The position numbers and the translations under genes are program-made. A stretch of DNA of 55,821 nucleotides from JBOGJG01 sp050747825 (GTDB lineage Bacteria; Acidobacteriota; UBA6911; RPQK01; JBOGJG01): NCBI GenBank assembly GCA_050747825.1, contig JBOGJG010000305.1, positions 1 through 55,821 of the forward strand, given 5' to 3'. A model generated the notes under the pieces. The model saw only the letters and a program-made list of their open reading frames with translations, was not told the origin of the DNA and did no database searches. The first letter of the stretch is position 1. Each line of letters opens with the position of its first letter. Below are positions 24,321 through 32,218 of the stretch, piece after piece.

Positions 24321-25754
24321 ATGCCAAAATGTTCCGTCCCTCTGGAAGATCTTAACCTCTTCAACATCGTTTCACGCCAGTTCGATGAGGCGGCCGCTTT
24401 TACCGATCATCCGAAGGACCTGCTCAGCCAGATCAAAAAATGTGACAACGTGTTCATGGTGACCTTCCCGGTCAAGTTCGAAAACCGGATTCAGCATTTC
24501 CGGGCCTGGAGAGCCGAGCACTCTCATCACCGCAAACCACTCAAGGGAGGGATTCGCTTTAATCCCCTGGTCGATCAGGATGAGATCATGGCTCTGGCGG
24601 CTCTGATGACTTATAAATGCGCCTTGGTCGATGTGCCGTTCGCGGGGTCAAAGGGGGGCATCGCCATCAATCCTCGTGAGTATTCCGAGCGGGAACTGGA
24701 GCAGATCACGCGCCGCTATACAGCGGAGTTGATTCGGAAGAATTTTATCGGTCCGGGAGTCAATGTCCCGGCCCCGGATATGGGTACAAGTGAACGGGAG
24801 ATGGCCTGGATATTCGACACCTATGATGCTTTCTATCCGGGAGGAATCGACAACATGGCTTGCGTCACGGGAAAGCCGGTCACGCAGGGAGGTATTCGCG
24901 GGCGAAAGGAGGCGACCGGGCGGGGTGTTCAGTTCGGAATTCGTCACGCTTTGAGTTATGCCCAGGACATGCGCAAACTGGGACTGGAACCCGGCGTCCG
25001 GGGCAAACGAGTGGTTGTGCAGGGTTTTGGAAATGTGGGCTATCACTGCGCAAAATTTCTCTCCGAGGAGGATGACTGTAAGATCATTGGAATTGGAGAA
25101 CACGATGGGGGTGTCTACAACCCGGATGGCCTCAGCGTTACCGAACTGGCCGGGCATCGCGCCGAAACGGGGTCTATTCTTGATTTTCCTGGCGCCGCCA
25201 ACATTGCGGATGCTCACAGAGTACTGGAGTTGGAATGTGACATCCTGATTCCGGCTGCCCTGGAGAACCAGATCACGCTGGGAAATGTAGATGAAGTAAA
25301 GGCCGGGATACTGGCTGAGGCAGCCAATGGACCCGTTACCCCTGAAGCAGAAAAGGAGTTGCTCAAGCGCGGTGTCTTCATCATCCCCGACTTTTATTTA
25401 AACGCCGGCGGCGTTACCGTGTCCTACTTTGAATGGAGCAAGAACCTGGCTCACATCCGATTCGGCCGCCTGCAGCATCGCCTGGATGAAATACGCGGCG
25501 AGAAGATTGTGGCTGCTCTGGAAGAGAATACGGGGACAATGCTCGCTCCGGCTGTTCGTCAAATCCTGGTCCACGGCGCCAGCGAGGTCGATCTGGTCAA
25601 CTCCGGATTGGAAGACACCATGGTCAATGCTTATGAGGAGATCCGAACCGTTTTCGCGCGAAACGGCAGACTGCCCAGCCTGCGCACGGCGGCCTACATC
25701 GTATCCATTGACAAGATCGCCACTTCCTATCGGGAGTTGGGAATTTTCCCCTGA
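24321..25754 (+). CDS. Glu/Leu/Phe/Val dehydrogenase family (probable glutamate dehydrogenase)
   Basis: 477 residues. Oxidative deamination of an amino acid, probably glutamate, with NAD(P). PLKGGIRFNPLVDQDEIMAL and the catalytic-lysine motif DVPFAGSKGGI are in the N-terminal domain; GPGVNVPAPDMGT follows; the Rossmann domain starts at VVVQGFGNVGYHCAKFL; AANGPVTPEAE and PDFYLNAGGVTVSYFEW close the site. It is about 50 residues longer than the commonest hexameric forms, with extra sequence near the N-terminus and C-terminus. Substrate specificity is inferred from overall similarity. Confidence 0.9.
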   Translation: MPKCSVPLEDLNLFNIVSRQFDEAAAFTDHPKDLLSQIKKCDNVFMVTFPVKFENRIQHFRAWRAEHSHHRKPLKGGIRFNPLVDQDEIMALAALMTYKCALVDVPFAGSKGGIAINPREYSERELEQITRRYTAELIRKNFIGPGVNVPAPDMGTSEREMAWIFDTYDAFYPGGIDNMACVTGKPVTQGGIRGRKEATGRGVQFGIRHALSYAQDMRKLGLEPGVRGKRVVVQGFGNVGYHCAKFLSEEDDCKIIGIGEHDGGVYNPDGLSVTELAGHRAETGSILDFPGAANIADAHRVLELECDILIPAALENQITLGNVDEVKAGILAEAANGPVTPEAEKELLKRGVFIIPDFYLNAGGVTVSYFEWSKNLAHIRFGRLQHRLDEIRGEKIVAALEENTGTMLAPAVRQILVHGASEVDLVNSGLEDTMVNAYEEIRTVFARNGRLPSLRTAAYIVSIDKIATSYRELGIFP

Positions 25755-25759
25755 AAGTT

Positions 25760-25765
25760 TAGAAT
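25760..25765 (+). promoter_or_regulatory. -10-like hexamer TAGAAT before the small zinc-ribbon gene
   Basis: TAGAAT lies 9 nt before the ATG at 25775, only 5 bases after the preceding stop codon. AGGGG follows it and might serve as a weak ribosome-binding site instead, so promoter function is uncertain. Confidence 0.25.
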
Positions 25766-25774
25766 AGGGGAATC

Positions 25775-26059
25775 ATGGCGAAAGCAAGAATTGACGTCAT
25801 CTGTCCCTGCTGCCACGCCAAGCTGGTCGTGGATCCGGAGTCGGGATTGGTTTTGCATAGCTCCGAAAAAAAATCAGGCTATTCATTTGAAGAGGCCCTG
25901 GAGCACGAAAAATCGCGCAAGGGAAAGGCAGATGAGATGTTTCAAAAAGCATTCAGTGATGAACAGAGCAGGCACGCTGCTTTGGAAAAAAAGTTTCGTC
26001 AGGCCCTCGAGTCCAAGGACGAACTGGACGAGCCGATACGCCCTCTCGATCTCGATTAG
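25775..26059 (+). CDS. Small zinc-ribbon-like protein, 94 residues
   Basis: The N-terminus has ICPCCHAKLVVD, a half zinc-ribbon knuckle (C-x-x-C with an extra Cys) and a beta hairpin; no second CxxC follows, so a zinc site would need a dimer. The rest is a highly charged helical region (EEALEHEKSRKGKADEMFQK). It sits between the dehydrogenase and the phosphorylase genes with 20- and 10-nt spacings, suggesting one transcript. Function unknown. Confidence 0.65.
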   Translation: MAKARIDVICPCCHAKLVVDPESGLVLHSSEKKSGYSFEEALEHEKSRKGKADEMFQKAFSDEQSRHAALEKKFRQALESKDELDEPIRPLDLD

Positions 26060-26069
26060 CGCTTGACCC

Positions 26070-28169
26070 ATGAAGGTTGAAATTCCGCGGCTCGATTATC
26101 TTCCCTCCAGGATCTCGCGGCTGGGAGAACTTTCCTATAATCTTTGGTGGAGTTGGCATGCCCATGCGCGCGAGCTGTTCCGAAATCTGGAGCACACCCT
26201 GTGGCGCACGACTCAGCACAATCCAGTCAAGGTTCTCAGGGAAATTCCAACCGAGGTTCTGACCAACCGGGCCAATGACCCCGACTTTCTGCTCCTTTAC
26301 GATTCCGTCCTGAAGGGTTTTGACGAGTACATGCTGGCCGAGGAAACCTGGTATGCGAAGGGTTATTCCGGGGATCCAAACGCTCCCATCGCCTACCTTT
26401 GCGCTGAGTTCGCGGTGCACAGCTCGCTGGCTATTTACTCGGGTGGCCTGGGTTTACTGGCGGGAGACACCTGTAAGGAGGCAAGCGATCTGGGAATCCC
26501 TTTTGTCGCAGTTGGCTCACTCTACCCGGAGGGATACTTTACGCAGCTCATCCATGCTGACGGCAGGCAGGATTCGGTCTATAAGCGGCTGGACACTAAT
26601 TTAGCTCCGATTCTTCCCATGCTGAACGAAAATGGCCGCCGCCTGCTCGTGCAAGTGCCGGTGGGGGACAGGAAGATCAGCGTCGCCATTTGGAAAATCC
26701 AGGTGGGGCGTGTTCCTATTTTTCTGATGGATACGGACATCCCGGAAAACGAGCCCTGGGACCGGGACCTCTCGGCCCGGCTTTATGGTGGTGACCAACT
26801 GGTTCGCCTGAGACAGGAGATCATTCTGGGCGCGGGCGGGATCAAAGTCCTTCGGGCCCTTGGCTATCGCCCATCCATTTTCCACCTGAACGAAGGCCAT
26901 GCGGCCTTCGCCTCATTCGAGCTGCTGCGCGAGTTCATCAAGCAGGGGAGCGGTTTTGATGACGCGCTTGAAAGGACGCGCTCGCAGCTCGTATTCACCA
27001 CCCACACGCCGGTGAAGGCCGGACACGATGAATTTCCCTTCCATCTGATGGAAGAATATTTCCAGAATTTGTGGGAAGAACTCGGTATCAGTCGTGAGCA
27101 GCTTCTAAAGCTGGGGCAGACTCCTGAAGGAAATTCTTTCAGCATGACCATTCTGGCGCTTCACATTTCCAGGCGCGCCAACGGTGTGAGCAAGCGTCAT
27201 GGGGAGGTGTCGCGCGAGATGTGGCACTTCTTGTACCCATCCGAGCCGCTGGAAGAGGTTCCGATCACGTCCATCACCAATGGCGTTCACGTCCCCACCT
27301 GGATCGCCCTTGAGCTGGTGGAGCACTTTAATGAATACCTGGGTTCGAACTGGTTGCAGCACCACGATGACCCCGCCGTATGGGAGAAAATCTCGAACAT
27401 GCCCGTTGAAGAGTTATGGCGTGTCCATGTCCACCTCAAGAGCAAGATGCTGAGCTTCATCCGTGAAAGGGCCCGGAATCGCTGGGTCAAGGATGGGGTC
27501 TCGCCGGGACAGATCGTGGCCTTAGGTTCGCTGCTGGACCCGGAGGCTTTGACTCTCGGGTTCGCGCGGCGCTTTGCCACCTATAAGCGGGCTACGCTGA
27601 TCCTCAGGGATCTGGAGCGACTGAAGGGACTTCTGCGAGACCGCTGGAAGCCGGTTCAGGTGGTTTTTGCCGGCAAGGCTCATCCGGCAGACGAACCGGG
27701 AAAATTCCTTATCGAGCGGGTCTTCGAAGCCTGCTCCTCCCATGAGTTGGGCGGACGGATGGCATTCATTGAGGATTACGATAAACACGTCGCTCAACAC
27801 CTGGTCCAGGGAGTAGACGTCTGGCTGAACAATCCCGAGCCCCCCAAAGAGGCCAGTGGGACCAGCGGCCAGAAAGCTTCGCTCAATGGAATTCCGAATT
27901 GCAGCGTCCTGGATGGATGGTGGTACGAGGGGTATAACGGCAAGAACGGCTGGGCCCTGCACGGGCACGATGATCATTCCACGGCTGAAAACCTCTACGA
28001 CACGATCGAATATCAGATTGTTCCGCTTTTTTACAACCGGGATGCCCAAGGAATTCCCGTGGGATGGGTGAACATGATGAAGGAAGCGATCCGCTCATCG
28101 GCCGCGGCTTTCTCAACCCGCCGGATGATCAAGGAGTACTGTAATCGGATGTACAACTGCGCGGATTAG
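26070..28169 (+). CDS. glgP: Alpha-glucan (glycogen/maltodextrin) phosphorylase
   Basis: 699 residues. Releases glucose 1-phosphate from alpha-1,4-glucans. The N-terminus (LGELSYNLWWSWHAHARELF) is the DUF3417 domain found in the compact bacterial/archaeal alpha-glucan phosphorylases. AYLCAEFAVHSSLAIYSGGL and HLNEGHAAFASFELLR are substrate-binding motifs; the PLP lysine lies in EASGTSGQKASLNGI near residue 606, followed by VLDGWWYEGYNGKNGWA. Complete for this class. Its 3' end overlaps the convergent MFS gene by 41 nt. Confidence 0.93.
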   Translation: MKVEIPRLDYLPSRISRLGELSYNLWWSWHAHARELFRNLEHTLWRTTQHNPVKVLREIPTEVLTNRANDPDFLLLYDSVLKGFDEYMLAEETWYAKGYSGDPNAPIAYLCAEFAVHSSLAIYSGGLGLLAGDTCKEASDLGIPFVAVGSLYPEGYFTQLIHADGRQDSVYKRLDTNLAPILPMLNENGRRLLVQVPVGDRKISVAIWKIQVGRVPIFLMDTDIPENEPWDRDLSARLYGGDQLVRLRQEIILGAGGIKVLRALGYRPSIFHLNEGHAAFASFELLREFIKQGSGFDDALERTRSQLVFTTHTPVKAGHDEFPFHLMEEYFQNLWEELGISREQLLKLGQTPEGNSFSMTILALHISRRANGVSKRHGEVSREMWHFLYPSEPLEEVPITSITNGVHVPTWIALELVEHFNEYLGSNWLQHHDDPAVWEKISNMPVEELWRVHVHLKSKMLSFIRERARNRWVKDGVSPGQIVALGSLLDPEALTLGFARRFATYKRATLILRDLERLKGLLRDRWKPVQVVFAGKAHPADEPGKFLIERVFEACSSHELGGRMAFIEDYDKHVAQHLVQGVDVWLNNPEPPKEASGTSGQKASLNGIPNCSVLDGWWYEGYNGKNGWALHGHDDHSTAENLYDTIEYQIVPLFYNRDAQGIPVGWVNMMKEAIRSSAAAFSTRRMIKEYCNRMYNCAD

Positions 28170-29358
28170 CTCTTGGATCCTTTGGGTTTTTGCTTTCTTC
28201 GCTTGCGCCTGCAATCCCTCGCTGTGAAAACACGAAGGAAGTGGTAGCGGCCACCAGCAATGATCCGGCCACGGCAAACATAATGGGAGCCCCCAGGCTG
28301 TCCAGAAGGACTCCCCAGATCGGCGGACCTACAAACATCCCCAGACTGGACGCGGAAATATAAATGGTCATGGCCTGGCCGGCGTGCAGAGGATGAAAAC
28401 GTTCGGCGGCCAGCGAGCTGAGGCTTGGATAATAGGCGCCGTGTCCCAGGCCGCAGGCCGTTCCGATTGCCAGCACCTGCCAGATCGAGTAAGCCTGAGG
28501 AATCAAAGCCAGGGCCACACCGTACAGGACCAGCATGGAGACTCCCATCAGCCGGCGATGCCCAGCCTCGAGTCGGGGACTGATCCCGAGGCGGCTGGTC
28601 ACTGCGCCCAGAGCGTAGCCGATGCCAAAACTGGAGACCGCTCCGGCCCCCATCCCTTGAAGGGTTGGCGCCAAGAAGCTGTTCCAGGCCGAGAAGCAAA
28701 AACCGAAAAGCACCGAAAACATCAGAATCGACCTGAGGTTTGGAAAGGTCTCGCGGAGCACGAGTAAAAAAGGCTGCCGTTTGAAATGCGCGGGCACGAT
28801 CGGACGCTGCAGGCGAGTCAACACCCAGGCGATGGCGCCGAACAAGATCAGAAGCGTCGTAAAGGTGCCGCTAAAGCCCCAGCGGACTATGAACCATTCG
28901 GAGGCCAGAGGTCCCAATCCCAGCATGATAAATCCAGGCAGGCCGAAATAACCCAGCATGCGGCCTTTCAACTGCTGGGGCACCGACTGTAGTAGCTGAA
29001 TCAAGACGCCCGCTGTCACCAGTGCCGCCCCGGCGCCATGCAGAACCCGGGCCGCGAAAATCACAGCCGGAGTCCATAATGCCAGGATATAGAAAAGCCC
29101 TCCCACACCGGCGATGCCAGTGCCGAGCAGGGCGGTCGGGACGTTTCCCACACGGTTGGCGAGATATCCGGCAAAAATCTGAACGACCAAGCTGACCAGA
29201 AAGAAAATGCCCATGGCCCAACCGATGCTACTCGATGACCAGGACTGCTGCTCGAGAAAACTCGGCAGGAGCAGCAGCATCCAGTTGGCCAAACTGAGCA
29301 GAGCGCTGATGGCAAGATACGCGGATACTCGGACTTGCTGTGAACTCGCTTCAATCAT
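28129..29358 (-). CDS. MFS transporter
   Basis: About 409 residues from the ATG at 29358, with roughly twelve membrane helices in two halves; GYLANRVGNVPTALLG is the loop 2-3 motif of major facilitator proteins, and RVLHGAGAALVTAG is a variant of motif C region. The frame extends upstream to a TTG at 29454, but those 32 codons consist of the 30-bp inverted repeat 29364-29448, so the ATG is preferred. No Shine-Dalgarno sequence precedes it. The substrate is unknown; drug or metabolite export is the usual role of this type. The C-terminal 25 residues are polar and lie over the phosphorylase gene. Confidence 0.85.
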   Translation of the reverse strand: MIEASSQQVRVSAYLAISALLSLANWMLLLLPSFLEQQSWSSSSIGWAMGIFFLVSLVVQIFAGYLANRVGNVPTALLGTGIAGVGGLFYILALWTPAVIFAARVLHGAGAALVTAGVLIQLLQSVPQQLKGRMLGYFGLPGFIMLGLGPLASEWFIVRWGFSGTFTTLLILFGAIAWVLTRLQRPIVPAHFKRQPFLLVLRETFPNLRSILMFSVLFGFCFSAWNSFLAPTLQGMGAGAVSSFGIGYALGAVTSRLGISPRLEAGHRRLMGVSMLVLYGVALALIPQAYSIWQVLAIGTACGLGHGAYYPSLSSLAAERFHPLHAGQAMTIYISASSLGMFVGPPIWGVLLDSLGAPIMFAVAGSLLVAATTSFVFSQRGIAGASEESKNPKDPRANPRSCTSDYSTP

Positions 29359-29363
29359 GAGAA

Positions 29364-29448
29364 AGGTGGCGAGTGTCAGGTAGCGGGCGGCGGCTGTGGT
29401 TATAGCTGGCGCCGACTCCTGCCACCCGCGACCTGACACCCGCCACCT
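29364..29448. repeat. 30-bp near-perfect inverted repeat in the MFS leader
   Basis: The left arm (29364-29393) and the reverse complement of the right arm (29419-29448) agree at 26 of 30 positions (both begin AGGTGGCG). The loop is 25 nt. Each arm contains two tandem variants of a CAGGTGGCGGGTG-like word. On the minus strand the hairpin would end 5 nt before the MFS start codon. Confidence 0.75.
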
Positions 29449-29453
29449 GATCA

Positions 29454-29461
29454 ATTATACT
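29454..29461. promoter_or_regulatory. Overlapping divergent -10-like hexamers
   Basis: Minus-strand TATAAT (29454-29459) could drive the MFS gene with the hairpin in its leader. Plus-strand TATACT (29456-29461) ends 8 nt before the lipoprotein ATG at 29470. Confidence 0.4.
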
Positions 29462-29469
29462 GTATCGCC

Positions 29470-30294
29470 ATGCTGGCGATGACGTTGATGGCCCTGGTTG
29501 TGGGTTGCTGGAGCGCTCCGCGCAACCTGGATGCAGATTACTTCAGCTTCCTGGCTGATCTGGGATTTACTCACACGCTGTACTGGCGCAGTCCTGAAAT
29601 CAAGCGGGAGCAGTGGCGGCAAGATCTGGGTCGAGCCGGTCAACACGGGATTACGCTTATTTTTGACAGTTGGCAGCCGGAAGCAATTCCGGAAGAGTGG
29701 CTGAATGCGGTGCTGGAGACGGCGTGCGATCACCCCGCCTTCGGTGGAGTGTACGCGCCGGACGAGCCGGGCTACCGCTTCCCCCTGGAAGGGAAAGAGC
29801 GTAAACCTTCCATTGAGCGACACCAATCGGCTTTTGAGAAGCTTCAGAAGTGCGGGCGCGGCGTCCTTTTTCACGTCGATGCGGCTTCAGCCGAACGCCG
29901 GTGGGTTGAGAGATTCCTGCCCTACTCGACGGCATTTGGACTGGACATCTATCCATTTAAGGCCGGTATAGATTGGGCGGAGCGGGTACGCCGTGCGACC
30001 CTGCAGGCTGTGGAGTTGGCCGGTGAGCGGCCAGTCTGGATGGTCCTGCAAGGTCACGGTCGTGCCGACTGGTACCACTACGCCACCCAAAACCTGGGCC
30101 TGGACATCCCCGAGGAAACCGATGACCGCCCCACTCCCGAGGTCCTCCTGGAAATGGCTCGTCTAGCTCTCTCCTCCGGCGCCGGCGGCATCTGGTGGTG
30201 GTCCTTCGAGCTCTACGACTGGGAAAATCCGGATCATCGAGAGTTCATTCTCCGATTCCGAAAGATCCACCGGCAACTGCGGACTGGCCGGTAA
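29470..30294 (+). CDS. Lipoprotein with glycoside-hydrolase-like TIM-barrel character
   Basis: 274 residues. The N-terminus MLAMTLMALVVGC ends in a lipobox (VVGC), so the product should be lipid-anchored at Cys13. The body has the alternating strand/helix pattern of a TIM barrel: GVYAPDEPGY has the Asp-Glu-Pro type acid often seen at barrel strand ends in glycosidase-like proteins, then VLFHVDAAS, FGLDIYPF, PVWMVLQGHG and GGIWWWSFELYDW. No specific family is recognised and catalytic residues are a guess. It stands alone between divergent and convergent neighbours. Confidence 0.6.
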   Translation: MLAMTLMALVVGCWSAPRNLDADYFSFLADLGFTHTLYWRSPEIKREQWRQDLGRAGQHGITLIFDSWQPEAIPEEWLNAVLETACDHPAFGGVYAPDEPGYRFPLEGKERKPSIERHQSAFEKLQKCGRGVLFHVDAASAERRWVERFLPYSTAFGLDIYPFKAGIDWAERVRRATLQAVELAGERPVWMVLQGHGRADWYHYATQNLGLDIPEETDDRPTPEVLLEMARLALSSGAGGIWWWSFELYDWENPDHREFILRFRKIHRQLRTGR

Positions 30295-30439
30295 GCTCGC
30301 CAACAGCCTGTGCTAAAGGCCGGGGGTACCCTGGTGGCCCATGCCCCATTTGTCTCTGTATATGCAATGCTGACTTCTTTCTTGCGTTCGCCTCGAGCCG
30401 CCCTTGCATCTTCCACTATAATGAAAGACTTGCGGGCTT

Positions 30440-30721
30440 TTAATCGTTGCGATCGCTGTGGCCGAGGTGCTTATCAGGCGCTATCCGATCCCGCACCAAC
30501 TGCTTCAGCTCCTTGGACTCGGGGAATCGCCCTTCGAGGTCTCGCGAGAAAATGGTCTGGGCGTCAAGGCGCACTTCGAAGATCCCGCCCTTGCCGGGAA
30601 CCAGGGCGATCTCTCCCAATTCATTTTCGAAAGTGGTCAACAATTCCTGCGCCATCCAGGCCGCCCGCAGCAGCCAGCGGCATTGGGTGCAGTATTCAAT
30701 CTCGAGACGAGGTCGCGGCAT
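30440..30721 (-). CDS. SelT/SelW/SelH (Rdx) family protein with CxxC
   Basis: 93 residues. Thioredoxin-like small redox protein; IEYCTQCRWLLRAAWMAQEL is the hallmark N-terminal strand and helix with Cys-Thr-Gln-Cys in place of the Cys-x-x-Sec of selenoprotein W. GKGGIFEV and the FPESKELKQLVRDRI tail complete the fold. Redox partner unknown. A TAAAGT hexamer precedes the start by 6 nt. Clear family match in spite of small size. Confidence 0.88.
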   Translation of the reverse strand: MPRPRLEIEYCTQCRWLLRAAWMAQELLTTFENELGEIALVPGKGGIFEVRLDAQTIFSRDLEGRFPESKELKQLVRDRIAPDKHLGHSDRND

Positions 30722-30786
30722 TGAACCACTTTACAACCATGTCACCCCCAGATCCATTAAGCTGTAAGTGGAAGAGAGAAAATTTC

Positions 30787-30876
30787 TGGCGGAGGAGGTA
30801 GGATTCGAACCCACGGTACCCGTAAGGGTACAGCGGTTTTCAAGACCGCCGCCTTCAACCACTCGGCCACTCCTCC
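30787..30876 (-). tRNA. tRNA-Ser (anticodon UGA)
   Basis: On the minus strand the acceptor GGAGGAG (starting at 30876) pairs with CTCCTCC; the anticodon arm GGCGGTCTTGAAAACCGC reads TGA in the loop CTTGAAA; a long variable arm (TGTACCC...GGGTACC) and the T arm GTGGGTTCGAATCCTAC follow. The long variable arm identifies a class II tRNA, serine. Discriminator G is followed by CCA in the genome (30787-30789). A TAAAAT hexamer about 11 nt upstream is the likely -10 element. Confidence 0.97.
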
Positions 30877-30923
30877 GCGGGGCGATTATTTTACTTCAAA
30901 ATGTAAGAGAGGACAGGTTTTAA

Positions 30924-32192
30924 ATGGTTGCTGCCACCGATTTTGACGTTGCCGTGGTGGGCGCGGGAATTGCCGGATGCACTACAGCAGCCCTGCTGGG
31001 ACGCGCCGGCTTTCGCGTCCTGCTGCTCGATAAGGCGGCCTTTCCGCGTTCCAAAGTCTGTGGCGAGGGCTTGATGCCGGCCGGCGCTGCCATGTTGGCT
31101 CGCCTGGGCCTTCTTGACCGGCTGTCAGGGTCCGCTGAGGGAACAGAAGATCGATTCGTATGGAGGCCATTTTCGGGAATTCGGCTCTTCCTGCCGGGCG
31201 ACTGCGAGCTCGATCTCAACTTTGCCGAAATTTCGGATGTTGCGACGGGACTCATCACTCCGCGTTTCCAACTGGACTGTGAACTGGCGCGGTTTGCAGG
31301 CGAGCAGCCGGGAGTGCGCCTGCTGGAAGAGTTTGCGGTTGACAAAATCGAGGCCGGCACAAACTCCGTCCACATCGGCGGCCGGCGGCTGGGGAAGCGG
31401 CAAACTGCTTCCGCCAGAGTCGTTGTAGCGGCGGACGGGATTCATTCTCGCTTTCATCAGCGCTTCAACATCCGGCGCAGGCAGAACAGGAACAGGCGTT
31501 TTGCCCTGCGGGCGACGTATCAGGACACGGGCCTAGCTCAGTCGATGGTTCAAGTTTATTACTCCGGCATTGGAGAGGCTTACGTGGCGCCTCTGGGAAA
31601 CGATAGGGCTCGAATTACCCTCCTGCTGTTTGGGCGTCGGAGCCGCAATGGTCCCGGAGAGGCCGGCAATGGCCGCTCCCTGACGGGCGCGGCTCGGCTT
31701 GATGCCTTCGGAGAGGCCATTAGGCGTTTCCCCCGGCTTTGCGAGAAGCTGCCCGACCCTTATCCGCCGGAGTCGGTGGAAGCAACGGCTCCTGTTTCCC
31801 TGCGGGTATCGCGCTGCCACGGGCATCGACTGGTCCTAGTGGGGGATGCGGCGGGCGCCGTGGATGCCATCACGGGACAGGGGATGACTCACGCCCTGCA
31901 AGACGCTTACTTGGCAAGTTGCATTCTGTCGGATCGTCTCCATGACGATCACCTGGAAGAGTCGGATCTGGAGGTCTACACGCGCCAGCGGGAGGTGTAC
32001 TTCAAGCCCTCCTTCCAGTTTGCCGAACTGATCTCCACGGCTTTGCGCCGGCGCTTTCTAGCCCGCCAGATCACCTGCGCCCTGGCTCACAATGCCTCGC
32101 TTCGAAGGAAGCTCGTTTCTGCGGCCAGCGGTTGTTTTCCTTTTCCCCGCTTTACCTGGACTGACCGCCTGCACCTTCTCCTGGGGAGGTAA
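30924..32192 (+). CDS. FAD-dependent oxidoreductase, geranylgeranyl reductase-like
   Basis: 422 residues. Flavoprotein of the PHBH/geranylgeranyl-reductase type: dinucleotide-binding VAVVGAGIAGCTTAALLG, the CGEGLMPAGAAML motif typical of the GGR branch, VVAADGIHSRF and the second FAD motif LVGDAAGAVDAITGQGM. Such enzymes reduce prenyl chains or hydroxylate aromatic substrates; the actual substrate is not predictable. Weak ribosome-binding site AGAGGA about 10 nt upstream. The next gene follows after 26 nt. Confidence 0.87.
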   Translation: MVAATDFDVAVVGAGIAGCTTAALLGRAGFRVLLLDKAAFPRSKVCGEGLMPAGAAMLARLGLLDRLSGSAEGTEDRFVWRPFSGIRLFLPGDCELDLNFAEISDVATGLITPRFQLDCELARFAGEQPGVRLLEEFAVDKIEAGTNSVHIGGRRLGKRQTASARVVVAADGIHSRFHQRFNIRRRQNRNRRFALRATYQDTGLAQSMVQVYYSGIGEAYVAPLGNDRARITLLLFGRRSRNGPGEAGNGRSLTGAARLDAFGEAIRRFPRLCEKLPDPYPPESVEATAPVSLRVSRCHGHRLVLVGDAAGAVDAITGQGMTHALQDAYLASCILSDRLHDDHLEESDLEVYTRQREVYFKPSFQFAELISTALRRRFLARQITCALAHNASLRRKLVSAASGCFPFPRFTWTDRLHLLLGR

Positions 32193-32218
32193 TTGACATT
32201 TCCTGCTAAACTATCGGC

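Noticed and set aside
29359..29454. 32-codon N-terminal extension of the MFS gene
   Set aside because: Consists of the 30-bp inverted repeat and starts at TTG; the ATG after it gives a normal MFS N-terminus.
30440..30721. Selenocysteine codon in the SelW-like gene
   Set aside because: The motif reads Cys-Thr-Gln-Cys with ordinary codons and no in-frame TGA.
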